Shown here piece by piece: positions 16,366 to 25,102 of a stretch of 64,000 nt of DNA (its first letter is position 1; every line of letters starts with the position of its first letter). Origin of the DNA: Streptomyces sp. NBC_00510 (GTDB lineage Bacteria > Actinomycetota > Actinomycetes > Streptomycetales > Streptomycetaceae). Under the pieces are notes generated by a model that searched no databases, had not been told where the DNA came from, and saw only the letters and a list, made by a program, of their open reading frames with translations. The stretch is from the NCBI GenBank assembly GCA_036013505.1, contig CP107851.1:496001-560000 (forward strand), written 5' to 3'. A program made the position numbers and the translations under genes.

Positions 16366-17982
16366 ATGTCGAAAGAACCCAAGCAAACCAGAATCTCTCG
16401 TCGCAACGCGCTCGGCCTGTTCGGCGCGACAGTGTCCGGCGCCGCCGCCGGGCCACTGGTCCTCGGCGCCGGAACCGCCGAGGCGGTCCCGGTGAAGTCG
16501 GAGGTCACCGGTCTCACCACCGGCTCGGCCACCACCCCCGTCCAGGGCCTGCACCTGACCTTCGGCGCCGACCCACGCAGCCAGATGGTCGTCTCGTGGG
16601 TCACCGACGCGGCCGTCAAGAACCCCCGGGTCGTTTACGGCACGCTGAGTGGCGGCTTCGGTTCCACAGTGCACGCGAGGACGAAGACCTACGTGGACGG
16701 CACCTCCGGGCGGACCGTCTGGGTCCATCACGCGCTGATCAGCAAGCTCAAGGCCGACACCGACTACTTGTACGCGGCCCAGCACGACGGCGCCACCCCC
16801 GACGCCGGCACCTTCCACACGGCGCCGTCCGGCCGAGCTCCGTTCACCTTCACCAGTTTCGGCGACCAGGGTGCGCCCAGTGTGACGTGGAAGACCGGAT
16901 CGAACCCGGCCGACGCCTCGGGCCGGGACTTCGAGCCCAACGCCACGCCCGCCGCTGCCGACATCGTCACCGGCGTTGAGAAGGTCGGCCCGCTGTTCCA
17001 CCTCCTCAACGGTGACCTCTGCTACGCCAACACCGGGCCCGACCGCATTCGCGTCTGGCGTGACTTCCTCACCAACAACAGCCGCTCAGCGCGATTCCGT
17101 CCGTGGATGCCGTGCGCGGGCAACCATGAGATCGAGCTGGCCAACGGCAAGCTCGGTCTCGACGCGTACCAGACCTACTTCGAGCTGCCCTCGACCGAGA
17201 ACCAGCCCGAGCTCGACAACCTCTGGTACTCCTTCACGGTCGGCGGGGTAAAGGTGATCGCCCTGCAGAACGACGACATCGCCCTGCAGGAGGGCGGTGA
17301 CATCTACATCAACGGCTACTCCGGCGGTCGGCAGCTCGCCTGGCTCGAGAAGGAGCTCAAGTCGGCACGGGCTTCGAAGGACATCGACTGGATCGTCGTC
17401 TGCATGCACCAGGTGATGATCAGCTCGGCGACCGCCGCGAACGGCCCTGATGTCGCGCTGCGCGCGGCGTACGGCCCGCTGTTCGACAAGTACGGCGTCG
17501 ATCTGGTGGTCTGTGGCCACGAGCACGACTACGAGCGCTCATTGGCGGTGCGTGGCGTCGTCCCCGGAAGCGTCACCCTCACGCCCAACCCGAGTCAGAC
17601 CGCACTCGACGTGATCGACAGTGCGCACGGCACAACGCACATGGTCCTCGGCGGTGGCGGCGTGTCCGGCATCACCAACAACAGCTTCACCACCGACGAC
17701 GCCGACGGTCACGGGCATCACTCGGCATACGTACAGATGGAGCACGTCGGCAAGTACAACTCGGTCAAGGAGAAGGAGACGGCGGTCTGGATCGGCGTCC
17801 GCGACGCGGAGCATCCGTACGGCTTCGCCGAGTTCTCCGTCGACCCGGGCCGTCACCCCGGTGACATGACCCGCATCCACGTCACCTACTACAACATCAT
17901 CACGCCCACAGGTGAGCTGTCGGTCTTCGAGAAGTTCACGCTCCAACGCCGTCGTAGTGACGGCGGCCACGGCCAGCACTGA
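16366..17982 (+). CDS. TAT-exported purple acid phosphatase
   Basis: A 538-residue metallophosphatase. ISRRNALGLFGATVSG near the N-terminus is a twin-arginine signal, cut around AEA. A fibronectin-like N-terminal domain (residues about 55-150) precedes the catalytic domain, the order typical of plant-like purple acid phosphatases. The metal-binding set is complete: SFGDQG, NGDLCYAN, CAGNHEIE, CMHQ and VCGHEHDYERS. It should release phosphate from organic esters outside the cell. The ATG at 16366 has GAAAGG nine bases before it. A possible PHO box lies upstream and a strong terminator follows the stop. Confidence 0.9.
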   Translation: MSKEPKQTRISRRNALGLFGATVSGAAAGPLVLGAGTAEAVPVKSEVTGLTTGSATTPVQGLHLTFGADPRSQMVVSWVTDAAVKNPRVVYGTLSGGFGSTVHARTKTYVDGTSGRTVWVHHALISKLKADTDYLYAAQHDGATPDAGTFHTAPSGRAPFTFTSFGDQGAPSVTWKTGSNPADASGRDFEPNATPAAADIVTGVEKVGPLFHLLNGDLCYANTGPDRIRVWRDFLTNNSRSARFRPWMPCAGNHEIELANGKLGLDAYQTYFELPSTENQPELDNLWYSFTVGGVKVIALQNDDIALQEGGDIYINGYSGGRQLAWLEKELKSARASKDIDWIVVCMHQVMISSATAANGPDVALRAAYGPLFDKYGVDLVVCGHEHDYERSLAVRGVVPGSVTLTPNPSQTALDVIDSAHGTTHMVLGGGGVSGITNNSFTTDDADGHGHHSAYVQMEHVGKYNSVKEKETAVWIGVRDAEHPYGFAEFSVDPGRHPGDMTRIHVTYYNIITPTGELSVFEKFTLQRRRSDGGHGQH

Positions 17983-18008
17983 CCCACCGCGACCAGCAGC
18001 AGTAGTCG

Positions 18009-18051
18009 GCAACGCCTGGGGCCGGGACGTCGTCCCGGCCCCAGGCGTTGC
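18009..18051. terminator. Terminator hairpin after the phosphatase gene
   Basis: A perfect 20-bp stem, 18009-18028 with 18032-18051, closes on a GTC loop 26 bases past the phosphatase stop. The remaining bases up to 18352 contain no recognisable gene. Confidence 0.85.
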
Positions 18052-18352
18052 GCCCGGGATTCTCCGTGCGTCGACTTCTGCGAAACCCCGCGTGAGGAGT
18101 GCGAGTCGGCCGCACCAGGCCGGACCGTCTTCACCCCAGCTGCCGCGGCGGCCGGGGTTCCAGTACCCGCTGATACGGCTTGGTTCCCAGTCCGCACGTG
18201 ATCACTGGCACCAGCTTCGTCGCCCGGCAAACCGCAGCAGCCAAGAGACTTCGGCGAGATCGGGTCCCGTCGACGTTGTCCATGGGGGCCGGACTGAGGC
18301 ATCGGCCAGTGCGCCGCGGGCGGGCACGAAGGGAGCCGGGCGGCCGGCGGGA

Positions 18353-19456
18353 TCAGCGGTCCGCCCACGCCTCCACCGCGGTCGTCACCGGCACCCCCGT
18401 AAGCGCCGACTCCTCGATGGCCAACGCCAGCAGATGGTCCTGACAGCCCTCGGCCAGCGGATACGGTTCCGGGCCGGCGTCCCGGACCCATGCGCCCGTA
18501 CGGCACAGCAGGTCCACCACGGCGAGGTCGTCCTCGGACAGGCTCGCGCCCAGATAGTCGTTGCGCCACACCACCCGTCCGTCGAACGAGATGTGGTGCA
18601 CCTCCGCCCCTTCGAGGTTGAGATCGGTGCCGGTGCGGCGACGCACCAGCGGGGACTCCACCGGCGTGCGCGGATCGGCCATCCGCACCACCGTGTCGTC
18701 CACGATCTCGCCGAGCGAGCCGCGCACCACAATCCGGCGGGCGCGCAGCGGATTCCACCACTGGTTGTCCGTGAAGTCGTACACGCCCGTGCGGGCCCTG
18801 CCGAAGTCCAGGAGAGCAAGGGTGGTGACGGCGTCCTTGGGCGTCAGGTCGTCCGACCAGCCGCCAGGCCTCAACGGGTCGGCGAGCGGGGCGGTGAAGG
18901 CCCGGGCCGTCACCGTCACGGGCCCGCAACCGACGTCCAGCGTGTGCCGGATCAGCGACATCGCGTGATACATGTGGGTCGAGGACACCTGGACGGACGT
19001 GACCTCGCCGATCACCCCTTCTCGTACGAGGGCGATACGAGCGGCGTGGCCGGGCATCAGTGTGTACTGCTCCGCGACCTGGACGAGTCCTCCGCCCCCG
19101 GCGCGCGTCGCGCCTCCCACGGCATCCCACAACTCCCGCAGCCCGTCCACGTCGGGCGCCGGCGGCGTCTCCGCGAGGACCGGCACCTCGAGCTCGACGA
19201 GTTCCCGTACGACCTGGGGCGTCACCTCCCACGGCACCGACGGGATCACGAACTCCGGTTTGCTGCCGCATAGTTCAGCGACCGTCCGGAAGGCGGGCAC
19301 CCCCCACTCCGCCTCCACCTGGGCGGCACGTTCGGCCGAGCGCGTCACCACGCCGGCCACCGCCAGCCGTTCGGGCAGCGCCCTCGCCAGCCGGGCGAAG
19401 AACTCGGCCCGCCAGCCACTGCCCACGATGCCGAACCGTATGGGTGCTGCGCTCAC
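18353..19456 (-). CDS. Gfo/Idh/MocA-family dehydrogenase
   Basis: A 367-residue NAD(P)-dependent oxidoreductase. RFGIVGSGWRAEFFARLARA is the Rossmann motif and EVPVLAETPPAP stands at the usual EKP-type position, with Thr replacing the normal lysine. The C-terminal half has the alpha/beta sheet of Gfo/Idh proteins, with HTLDVGCGPV as its substrate-side segment. The GTG at 19454-19456 is preferred over an upstream ATG because GGAAGGAG precedes it at the right distance. It follows the SDR gene by 109 bases in the same direction. Missing the EKP lysine may weaken or change catalysis. The sugar or cyclitol substrate is unknown. Confidence 0.82.
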   Translation of the reverse strand: MSAAPIRFGIVGSGWRAEFFARLARALPERLAVAGVVTRSAERAAQVEAEWGVPAFRTVAELCGSKPEFVIPSVPWEVTPQVVRELVELEVPVLAETPPAPDVDGLRELWDAVGGATRAGGGGLVQVAEQYTLMPGHAARIALVREGVIGEVTSVQVSSTHMYHAMSLIRHTLDVGCGPVTVTARAFTAPLADPLRPGGWSDDLTPKDAVTTLALLDFGRARTGVYDFTDNQWWNPLRARRIVVRGSLGEIVDDTVVRMADPRTPVESPLVRRRTGTDLNLEGAEVHHISFDGRVVWRNDYLGASLSEDDLAVVDLLCRTGAWVRDAGPEPYPLAEGCQDHLLALAIEESALTGVPVTTAVEAWADR

Positions 19457-19565
19457 GTGTCCGCTCCTTCCCACAGCCGGGCCGCGAGTCTAACCCGGCG
19501 ACCTGTGCCGCACACCGCCGGCCGCCCGGCCGCCCGCAGCGCCCGCTGCCCGCCCGCCATCGTGG

Positions 19566-20315
19566 TCAGCTGCGCAAGTAGGAAGCCCCGTTGACGTCGA
19601 TGATGGTGCCGCTGGCGAACACCGCCTCCGGCGAGGCCAGCCACAGCACCGCGGCCGCGACCTCCTCCGGGCGGGCCACCCGCCCGAACGGCGACTGCCG
19701 GCGCACCGCCTCGCCCTCCGGGCCGTCGAAGACCGAGCGGACCATGTCGGTGTCCACGAATCCCGGCGCCACCGTGGCCACGCTGATGTTCCGGCCGGCC
19801 AGCGCCACGGCCATCGACTGGCCGAAGGCGTTCAGCGCCGCTTTGGACGCGCCGTACGCCGGGCAGTCTGGTTCGCCGCGGAACGCCCCGCGGCTGGAGA
19901 CGTTGACGACCGCCCCGCCGCCCGCCGCCACCAGGTGCGGCACCGCGCAGAACGTCGCGTTGGCCGCGCCGGTGAGATTGGTGCCGAGCGTCGCCGACCA
20001 GACCGCCTGCCACTGTTCGTACGAGGTACTCAACGGCGGGTGCGCCAGGAACACGCCGGCGTTGTTGACCAGCACGTCCAGGCGCCCCAGATCCGCGGCG
20101 GCCGTGTCCACGGCACGCCGCACCGCCTCCGCGTCGGCCATGTCCGCCCGGACGGTGACGTGCCCCTCGCCCGGAAGCGACGCAGCCACCTGCTCGGCCT
20201 CCCGCGCAGACCTGTTGCAGTGCACCGCGACCCGGTCCCCGGCCTGCGCGAACGCCTCGGCGACGGCCCGGCCGATGCCCCGGGAAGCGCCCGTGACCAG
20301 CACTCCGCGGTTCAC
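19566..20315 (-). CDS. Short-chain dehydrogenase/reductase
   Basis: A 249-residue SDR. VLVTGASRGIGRAVAEAF is the NAD(P) loop, NNAG is in the middle, NVSSRGAF carries the catalytic serine and YGASKAALNAF the Tyr and Lys. The C-terminus FASGTIIDVNGASY is also family-like. It starts with GTG overlapping the stop of the aminotransferase gene (GTGA), so the two are translated together. The coupling suggests that it reduces or oxidises a product of the aminotransferase. Confidence 0.88.
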   Translation of the reverse strand: MNRGVLVTGASRGIGRAVAEAFAQAGDRVAVHCNRSAREAEQVAASLPGEGHVTVRADMADAEAVRRAVDTAAADLGRLDVLVNNAGVFLAHPPLSTSYEQWQAVWSATLGTNLTGAANATFCAVPHLVAAGGGAVVNVSSRGAFRGEPDCPAYGASKAALNAFGQSMAVALAGRNISVATVAPGFVDTDMVRSVFDGPEGEAVRRQSPFGRVARPEEVAAAVLWLASPEAVFASGTIIDVNGASYLRS

Positions 20316-21511
20316 CTGGCCACCTCCGCGACACCGTCGATCAGCCGCTGCACGTCCTCCCCGTCGACGTACGGGGCGAGCCCGGCACGCACCGCGCCGG
20401 TGTCGCCGAGTCCCAGCAGCCGCGATGCCTCCAGCGCGTAGAAGTTGCCCGCGGGGGCGTTCACACCGCGCCGCGCCAGCCGCTCGTAGACCTCCCGGCC
20501 GGGCACTCCCTCCACGGAGAAGAACACCGTCGGCGTACGGCGCGCCGGCGCGCCGTACAACCGCACCCCGCCGATGCCCGACAGCCCCTCCAGCAGCCGC
20601 TCCAGCAGCTTCTGCTCGTATGCCTCGACCGCTCGCATCGACTCCAGTACCCGGCCGCGCCGGTCGCCCGCCGAGGACGCCAGTGCGGCGATGTAGTCCA
20701 CGGCCGCTGTGGTGCCGGCGAGCATCTCGTACGGCAGGGTGCCCAGCTCGAAGCGTTCCGGCACGTCGTCGGTGGAGGGCAGCAGCTTGTCCGGGTGCAA
20801 CTCCTCCCACAGTCCGGGATCGGCGACCACGACACCATGATGGGGGCCGAAGAACTTGTAGGGCGAGCACGAGAAGAAGTCGGCGCCCAGGGTGGCCAGA
20901 TCGACCGGCGCGTGCGGCGTCAGGTGCACCCCGTCCACGTACAGCAGGGCTCCGGCCTCATGGACGGCCGCGGCGATCGCCGCTATGTCGGGGCGTGTGC
21001 CCAGGAGGTTCGATGCCCCGGTGACCGCCACCAGCCGGGTCCGGCCGGACAGCTGTTCCCGGATGGCGTCGACGCTCAACTCACCGATCGCGGGATCGAA
21101 CGCGGCCCACCGCACCGTCGCACCGGCGGATTCGGCCGCCTGGATCCACGGCCGGATGTTGGCATCGTGGTCAAGGCGGGTGACGACGACCTCGTCACCG
21201 GCTGTCCACTGCCGCGCCAGGGCGCGGGAGACGTCGTACGCCGCCTGCGTCGCCGAGCGGGTGAAGACGACGCCGCGCGGCTCGCAGCCGAGCAGGTCCG
21301 CCATGGCCTGCCGCGCCTCCTTGACGACGTGCTCGGCACGGCGCTCGGCGGCCGTCACCGCGCCCCGGTTGGAGATGCCCGAGCACATCACCGCGGCCAT
21401 CGCCTCGGCGACCTGGCGTGGCACCTGTGAGCCACCCGGCCCGTCGAAGTGGGCCACCTTTTCCTTCAGCGCGGGGAAGTCGTCACGGATTCGCAGGACA
21501 TCGAGATGCAT
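20312..21511 (-). CDS. Class V aminotransferase (cysteine-desulfurase-like)
   Basis: A 399-residue PLP enzyme. THE PLP lysine sits in SCSPYKFFGPHHG, the phosphate-binding pair in TRSATQAAYDV and the PLP aspartate in LLYVDGVHLTPHA. The N-terminus HLDVLRIRDDFPALKEKVAH and FDGPGGSQVP match the group of cysteine-desulfurase-like proteins. No clear active-site cysteine loop is seen, so transamination or C-S/C-N lyase chemistry is possible. The ATG at 21509-21511 is preceded by AGGA. It opens a three-gene leftward operon with an SDR and a Gfo/Idh enzyme. Confidence 0.87.
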   Translation of the reverse strand: MHLDVLRIRDDFPALKEKVAHFDGPGGSQVPRQVAEAMAAVMCSGISNRGAVTAAERRAEHVVKEARQAMADLLGCEPRGVVFTRSATQAAYDVSRALARQWTAGDEVVVTRLDHDANIRPWIQAAESAGATVRWAAFDPAIGELSVDAIREQLSGRTRLVAVTGASNLLGTRPDIAAIAAAVHEAGALLYVDGVHLTPHAPVDLATLGADFFSCSPYKFFGPHHGVVVADPGLWEELHPDKLLPSTDDVPERFELGTLPYEMLAGTTAAVDYIAALASSAGDRRGRVLESMRAVEAYEQKLLERLLEGLSGIGGVRLYGAPARRTPTVFFSVEGVPGREVYERLARRGVNAPAGNFYALEASRLLGLGDTGAVRAGLAPYVDGEDVQRLIDGVAEVAR

Positions 21512-21530
21512 GTACCTATCCTGCCGGAGC

Positions 21531-21740
21531 GCGGATTCCGCGCGGGCCGGGTCACACAGGACGGATCCGACCCCGCGGCAACCGGCTACCCCTACGCCTG
21601 GCGCGTACGCGCCTGGGACTCCAAAGTCGGGCTCACGCCCTCCGGCGTCAGCCGCGCCTTCGGCGCCAACCCCAGCGAGGTCGTCCCGATCAACGGCAAC
21701 AGCTACCGCCTCAAGAACCGCCTCCAAGCCATCGAGCGAT
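21531..21740 (+). pseudogene. Unrecognised coding-like fragment
   Basis: The + frame reads ATGYPYAWRVRAWDSKVGLT, then PSGVSRAFGANPSEVVPI and NGNSYRLKNRLQAIERW. Composition and codon use look like a real protein tail, but no start, stop or family was found. It overlaps the presumed promoter side of the aminotransferase gene. It may be the end of a transposition- or plasmid-related gene. Confidence 0.35.
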
Positions 21741-21764
21741 GGCGGAGGCCACCTCTGATCAAAC

Positions 21765-22225
21765 TCAAAGCCAGCGGAAGACCGCGGGCATGGAACGCAA
21801 GAAGGCGGTCCGCGTGCCCATCCAGTGGCCGGGGTCGGCGCACCGTCGCGAACGGCCGGCCGCGGCCCACGGTGAGCGCGAAGGAGGCGACCGCCGGCCG
21901 TGCGCGTCGGCGCCGTCCGCACCATGCATGAACTTGAACGGGCCCCACACGTGGGCGTCGATCTGTGCTTGCGTGACGTCGACTTCGTGTGCGAGTTGGC
22001 GTTCTTTGTCGTCGTTGTCCACGACGCGGATGTGGTCCAGGTAGCCGAGGTTGTCGGGGCCGGCGAGGTGGACGTTGAGTTTTGCGCGGTCGCCGCCCGC
22101 GTCTTCGAGGGTCACGTCGAGCTGGGGGTCAGGTCGGCATGCCAGCGGTCGCGCTCGATACGGGCAGCCGTCGTCGCGGCTGCGGCGCTGAGGCCGGCGT
22201 TCCAGTGAATGTCCACGAGGCGCAC
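21765..22225 (-). pseudogene. Hypothetical protein split by a one-base deletion
   Basis: From a GTG near 22225 the frame reads RLVDIHWNAGLSAAAATTAA and RIERDRWHADLTP. At a run of five C (around 22118-22125) one base seems to be missing. In the next frame it goes on with QLDVTLEDAGGDRAKLNVHL, GPDNLGYLDHIRVVD and HEVDVTQAQIDAHVWGPFKF. The rebuilt protein is about 130-150 residues, unrecognised. If the run is a sequencing error, the gene is intact. Confidence 0.45.
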
Positions 22226-22401
22226 AGTAGGGCCACACGCGGACATTAACAGCGGAATCGGTGGTTCCTTTGTGCGTGCGCTGGTCACTGGCCCGGAGCA
22301 ACACCCCGCGCGGAGAACGGCCCCGGGCCGCACGCTGGCGGTATGCGCACCGTCTTGGACCCGAGTCCGGCCGCCGGCTCCCCATCGGAAAGGAGCGGTT
22401 C

Positions 22402-22770
22402 ATGAGCTGGGAACCGTCCTGCGAAGGCATCGTCCGAAGCACTCCGGGCGTGGATGCGGTGTTCCTCGCTGATCTCAGCGGGAACCTCTATGGCACCAGC
22501 GACGCCGCGCATTGGCGCCCCTCGCCCCAGGAGACCAAGGAGATCGTGCAGACGGTCCGCGATCCCGAAGCCACTCCGCGCCTGGCGGTTCAGGGCGAGA
22601 ATTACGCGCTTACAGCCCGACAGGACGACACCGTCATCGGCAAGAAGACCGACAAGGCAATCGTCGCGGTCGCCACCAGCAAAATCGTCATCGTCGCCCG
22701 CGTCGACGAGAACGCCGCGCCTCAAGCCCTGCGCAAGCTCCAGACCTACGCCGCCGAGAACGCCAGTTGA
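22402..22770 (+). CDS. Profilin-like small protein
   Basis: A complete 122-residue gene with AAGGAG six bases before the ATG at 22402. The order of elements follows eukaryotic profilins: an N-terminal SWEP (profilins begin SWQ), DAVFLADLSGNLYGTSD where profilins have the AAIIGxDGxVWA strand, RPSPQETKEIVQTVRDPEATP like the FxPEEI helix, GENYAL, then TVIGKKTDKAIVAVATSKIV like the IRGKKGxxGxxIxKT hairpin, and a closing helix. Length also fits (profilins 125-140). No actin-like gene is nearby. A roadblock-type fold is the main alternative. Function is unknown. Confidence 0.6.
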   Translation: MSWEPSCEGIVRSTPGVDAVFLADLSGNLYGTSDAAHWRPSPQETKEIVQTVRDPEATPRLAVQGENYALTARQDDTVIGKKTDKAIVAVATSKIVIVARVDENAAPQALRKLQTYAAENAS

Positions 22771-22831
22771 CGATCAGCGGCAAGGAGCAGCCCACCGCGC
22801 GTCCGACCGCCCCGGGTTGCATGCTGTCGGC

Positions 22832-23313
22832 ATGCGCGCGATCTGGATCGGCTACGTCAGCTTCGGCCTGGTCAGCCTACCCGTCCACCTCTACTCGGCG
22901 ACCGAGGAGCACGGCACGGGGTTCCATCAGGTTCATCATGCGCGCGACGGCTCCAGGATCAGGCACCGGAGGGTGTGTGAGAGTGAGGACGTCGAGGTCC
23001 CGCAGTCGGAGATCGCGTGCCGCCTGGAGCGGCCGGACGGCCGCACCGTCGTGCTCCTCGATAAGGACCTAGCCGCGCTCCCCCGCCCGACGAACACACG
23101 GTGGAGGTCCTGGGGTTCATCGATGGGCGCGACGTCGACCCGGTGCTCTACTCCTTTCCGTATTGGGTTGGGGTCGCCGGCGAGCAGGGGCAGCGGCCGT
23201 AGGCGCTGCTGGTGGAGGTACGTGCCCGGCACGGTCGGGTGGCGGTCGCGAAGGTCACCTTGCGTACCGGGGAGCGACTGGCGCTGCTGAGGCCGCGCCG
23301 GGGCGGTCGATGA
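22832..23313 (+). pseudogene. Ku-like DNA-end-binding protein, broken
   Basis: MRAIWIGYVSFGLVSLPVHL and YSATEEHGTGFHQVH are the unmistakable start of bacterial Ku. The frame breaks near 23088 at a C-run one base too short, then goes on with DEHTVEVLGFIDGRDVDPVL. A TAG at 23200-23202 replaces the Tyr codon expected in PYALL. ALLVEVRARHGRVAVAKVTL and RTGERLALL end in a TGA at 23311-23313. Only the first half of the roughly 300-residue Ku fold is present, so end joining cannot depend on it. Confidence 0.75.
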
Positions 23314-23839
23314 CACGCCTCCCTAGCGGAGTCCGGAACCTCCTGCCCACGGCGCCCTGACTCCGCCGGCCACACCGGACTGAGGTCTCGCACTCGGGAT
23401 CATGCGAACGGGAGTACCCATGGTGCTTCCGACGAGGTGATCACACGAGGCATCCCGCGATCATCGCATCGGCGAGACCGAGCCTCCCGCCTTGAGACAG
23501 CCAGCCATGGCCCAAGAGCCCTTGCGGGGAATGCCGCCGTCCTCTGCCATGCCGCGTCCGTGGCTACTCCTGGCTCCCGCACGAAGACGGGCTACGGCCT
23601 CGATCGAGTCCGGATTTCAGACCGTCTTCCGCGCGTTCACGCAGGCCTGGAACCGAGCGCTTGGCGACGGGGCCGCGGCGACTCCTGAAGGCCGCGACGG
23701 GCACGGCCGATTCCGGGCCGCCCCGCCGAGGTGATCCGGCAGCGGTGCCGCAGGACCGCGTTCTTGCGCGGTTCCGGAACCGACTGCCGGATCTCCCCGC
23801 CCGGGGTGGCCCGGTGGACGTCCACGGATCGAAAGGACG
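23314..23839. other. Stretch without a recognised gene
   Basis: About 525 bases between the broken ku gene and the convergent secreted-protein gene. Open frames on the + strand lack family features. No hairpin stands out as a terminator. Confidence 0.35.
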
Positions 23840-25102
23840 TCACCAGTCCGAGTTGGTCGCCCCCAGACTCAGCAGGACCTGGTCGAAGGCGTTGCCGTCA
23901 TTGTCATCGGTGTACGACATCGAGAGTGTGCCGAACGGCGAGGAAGCCAGCGAGAGCTGCTCCTGCCGACCGGTCGTGACCTGGCTGACGGACTGGGCCG
24001 GCAACCGGCCGGCGAAGGTGCCGTCGGGGTTGAGGCCCCGGGCCCAGACCGCTGGATCGGTGCCGGCGACGCTCCAGCCGACCACGGCGTCGCGCTGGTC
24101 GTCGATGCCGACGGTGGGGTTGCCCGCTCCGGCTCCGCTGGAGACCTCGACCTCGGCCGAGCCGGCGGTGCCGGTCGCGGTGAACGATCGGGCCCAGACG
24201 CCACGGGTCCCGGTGTGGTCGGACTCCCACGCCACAACGAAGTCGCCGTTGAAGTCGGCGGACACGGCCGGGCGCTGCTGCTGCCCGTCGCCGAGGCTGT
24301 TGGCACTGCGGCGGCTGAGTGTGACCGCTCCGTTCGCCTTGGCCAGCTTCACCAGACCGATCTGGTAGACGCCGTTGTTGTCGGTGTCCTCGTCCCAGAC
24401 GACGACGGCGTCGCCCGAGGCGGAGGTCGCGACGTCGGGGTTGTGGTGCGCGCCGCCGGCCGCGTTGACCGTCACCTCGTAGGCCTTGGTCGTGGTCCCG
24501 GTGAACCCGGCTGCCTTCACCGTCGCCGCCGCTGTGCCCTGGATGTCCTCCCACACGACGGAGAACGCGACCGCCGTGGTGCTGTTGGGCGCGCCGTCCG
24601 GATCGACCGCGACGCGCGGATGGATCTGCTGGCCGTCGGCGCTCGCGTTGGCCTGGCCGGAGCCGAGGAGCGCGCCGGCCGGGGAGAGCACACGGTAGGT
24701 GATGTTGTAGAACCCGTTGCCGTCCGGGTCCTCCGCCCACACGACGACGGCGTTGCCCCGGTCGTCGAGTCCCACGTCGGGTTGCAGATGCCGCCAGGCC
24801 ATGCCCGCGGTCCCGCCAGCCGAGAGCTTCTTCTCGTAGGCCGAGACGCCGTTGCGGTACATCCGCACCCACACGTCGCTGTGCGCGTTGTCGCCCGGGC
24901 TGGTCGAGTCGCGGTCGTCCTCCCACACCACCGCGACGTCGCCGAGGCGGTTGGCCGTGATCGATGGGGTGTCCTGGTCACCGGCGGAGTCGCTGTTCGC
25001 GGCCGCCCAGGACGAGGGACCCGCCGCCGAGGCGGGGCCGACCATGGCGAGGACGGCGACCAGGCCGGCGACGGCTGCGCCGAGTACGGAGAGCTTACGC
25101 AT
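23840..25102 (-). CDS. Secreted beta-propeller-like protein
   Basis: A 420-residue exported protein. The N-terminus MRKLSVLGAAVAGLVAVLAM followed by VGPASAAG is a Sec signal peptide. The rest repeats a pattern of PDVxxDxxGNAVVVWxxDxDGNG blocks (for example DVGLDDRGNAVVVWAEDPDG and DVATSASGDAVVVWDEDTDN) about every 55-60 residues, as in six- or seven-bladed propellers. Asp-rich turns could bind calcium. Its start overlaps the end of the phoD gene by 8 bases, so the two are translated together. No enzyme motif was seen. It may aid substrate binding or be an accessory for PhoD. Confidence 0.75.
   Translation of the reverse strand: MRKLSVLGAAVAGLVAVLAMVGPASAAGPSSWAAANSDSAGDQDTPSITANRLGDVAVVWEDDRDSTSPGDNAHSDVWVRMYRNGVSAYEKKLSAGGTAGMAWRHLQPDVGLDDRGNAVVVWAEDPDGNGFYNITYRVLSPAGALLGSGQANASADGQQIHPRVAVDPDGAPNSTTAVAFSVVWEDIQGTAAATVKAAGFTGTTTKAYEVTVNAAGGAHHNPDVATSASGDAVVVWDEDTDNNGVYQIGLVKLAKANGAVTLSRRSANSLGDGQQQRPAVSADFNGDFVVAWESDHTGTRGVWARSFTATGTAGSAEVEVSSGAGAGNPTVGIDDQRDAVVGWSVAGTDPAVWARGLNPDGTFAGRLPAQSVSQVTTGRQEQLSLASSPFGTLSMSYTDDNDGNAFDQVLLSLGATNSDW

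Noticed and set aside
21418..22044. + strand frame of 208 codons
   Set aside because: Spans the aminotransferase start and a separate fragment; composition changes midway and no start context is seen.
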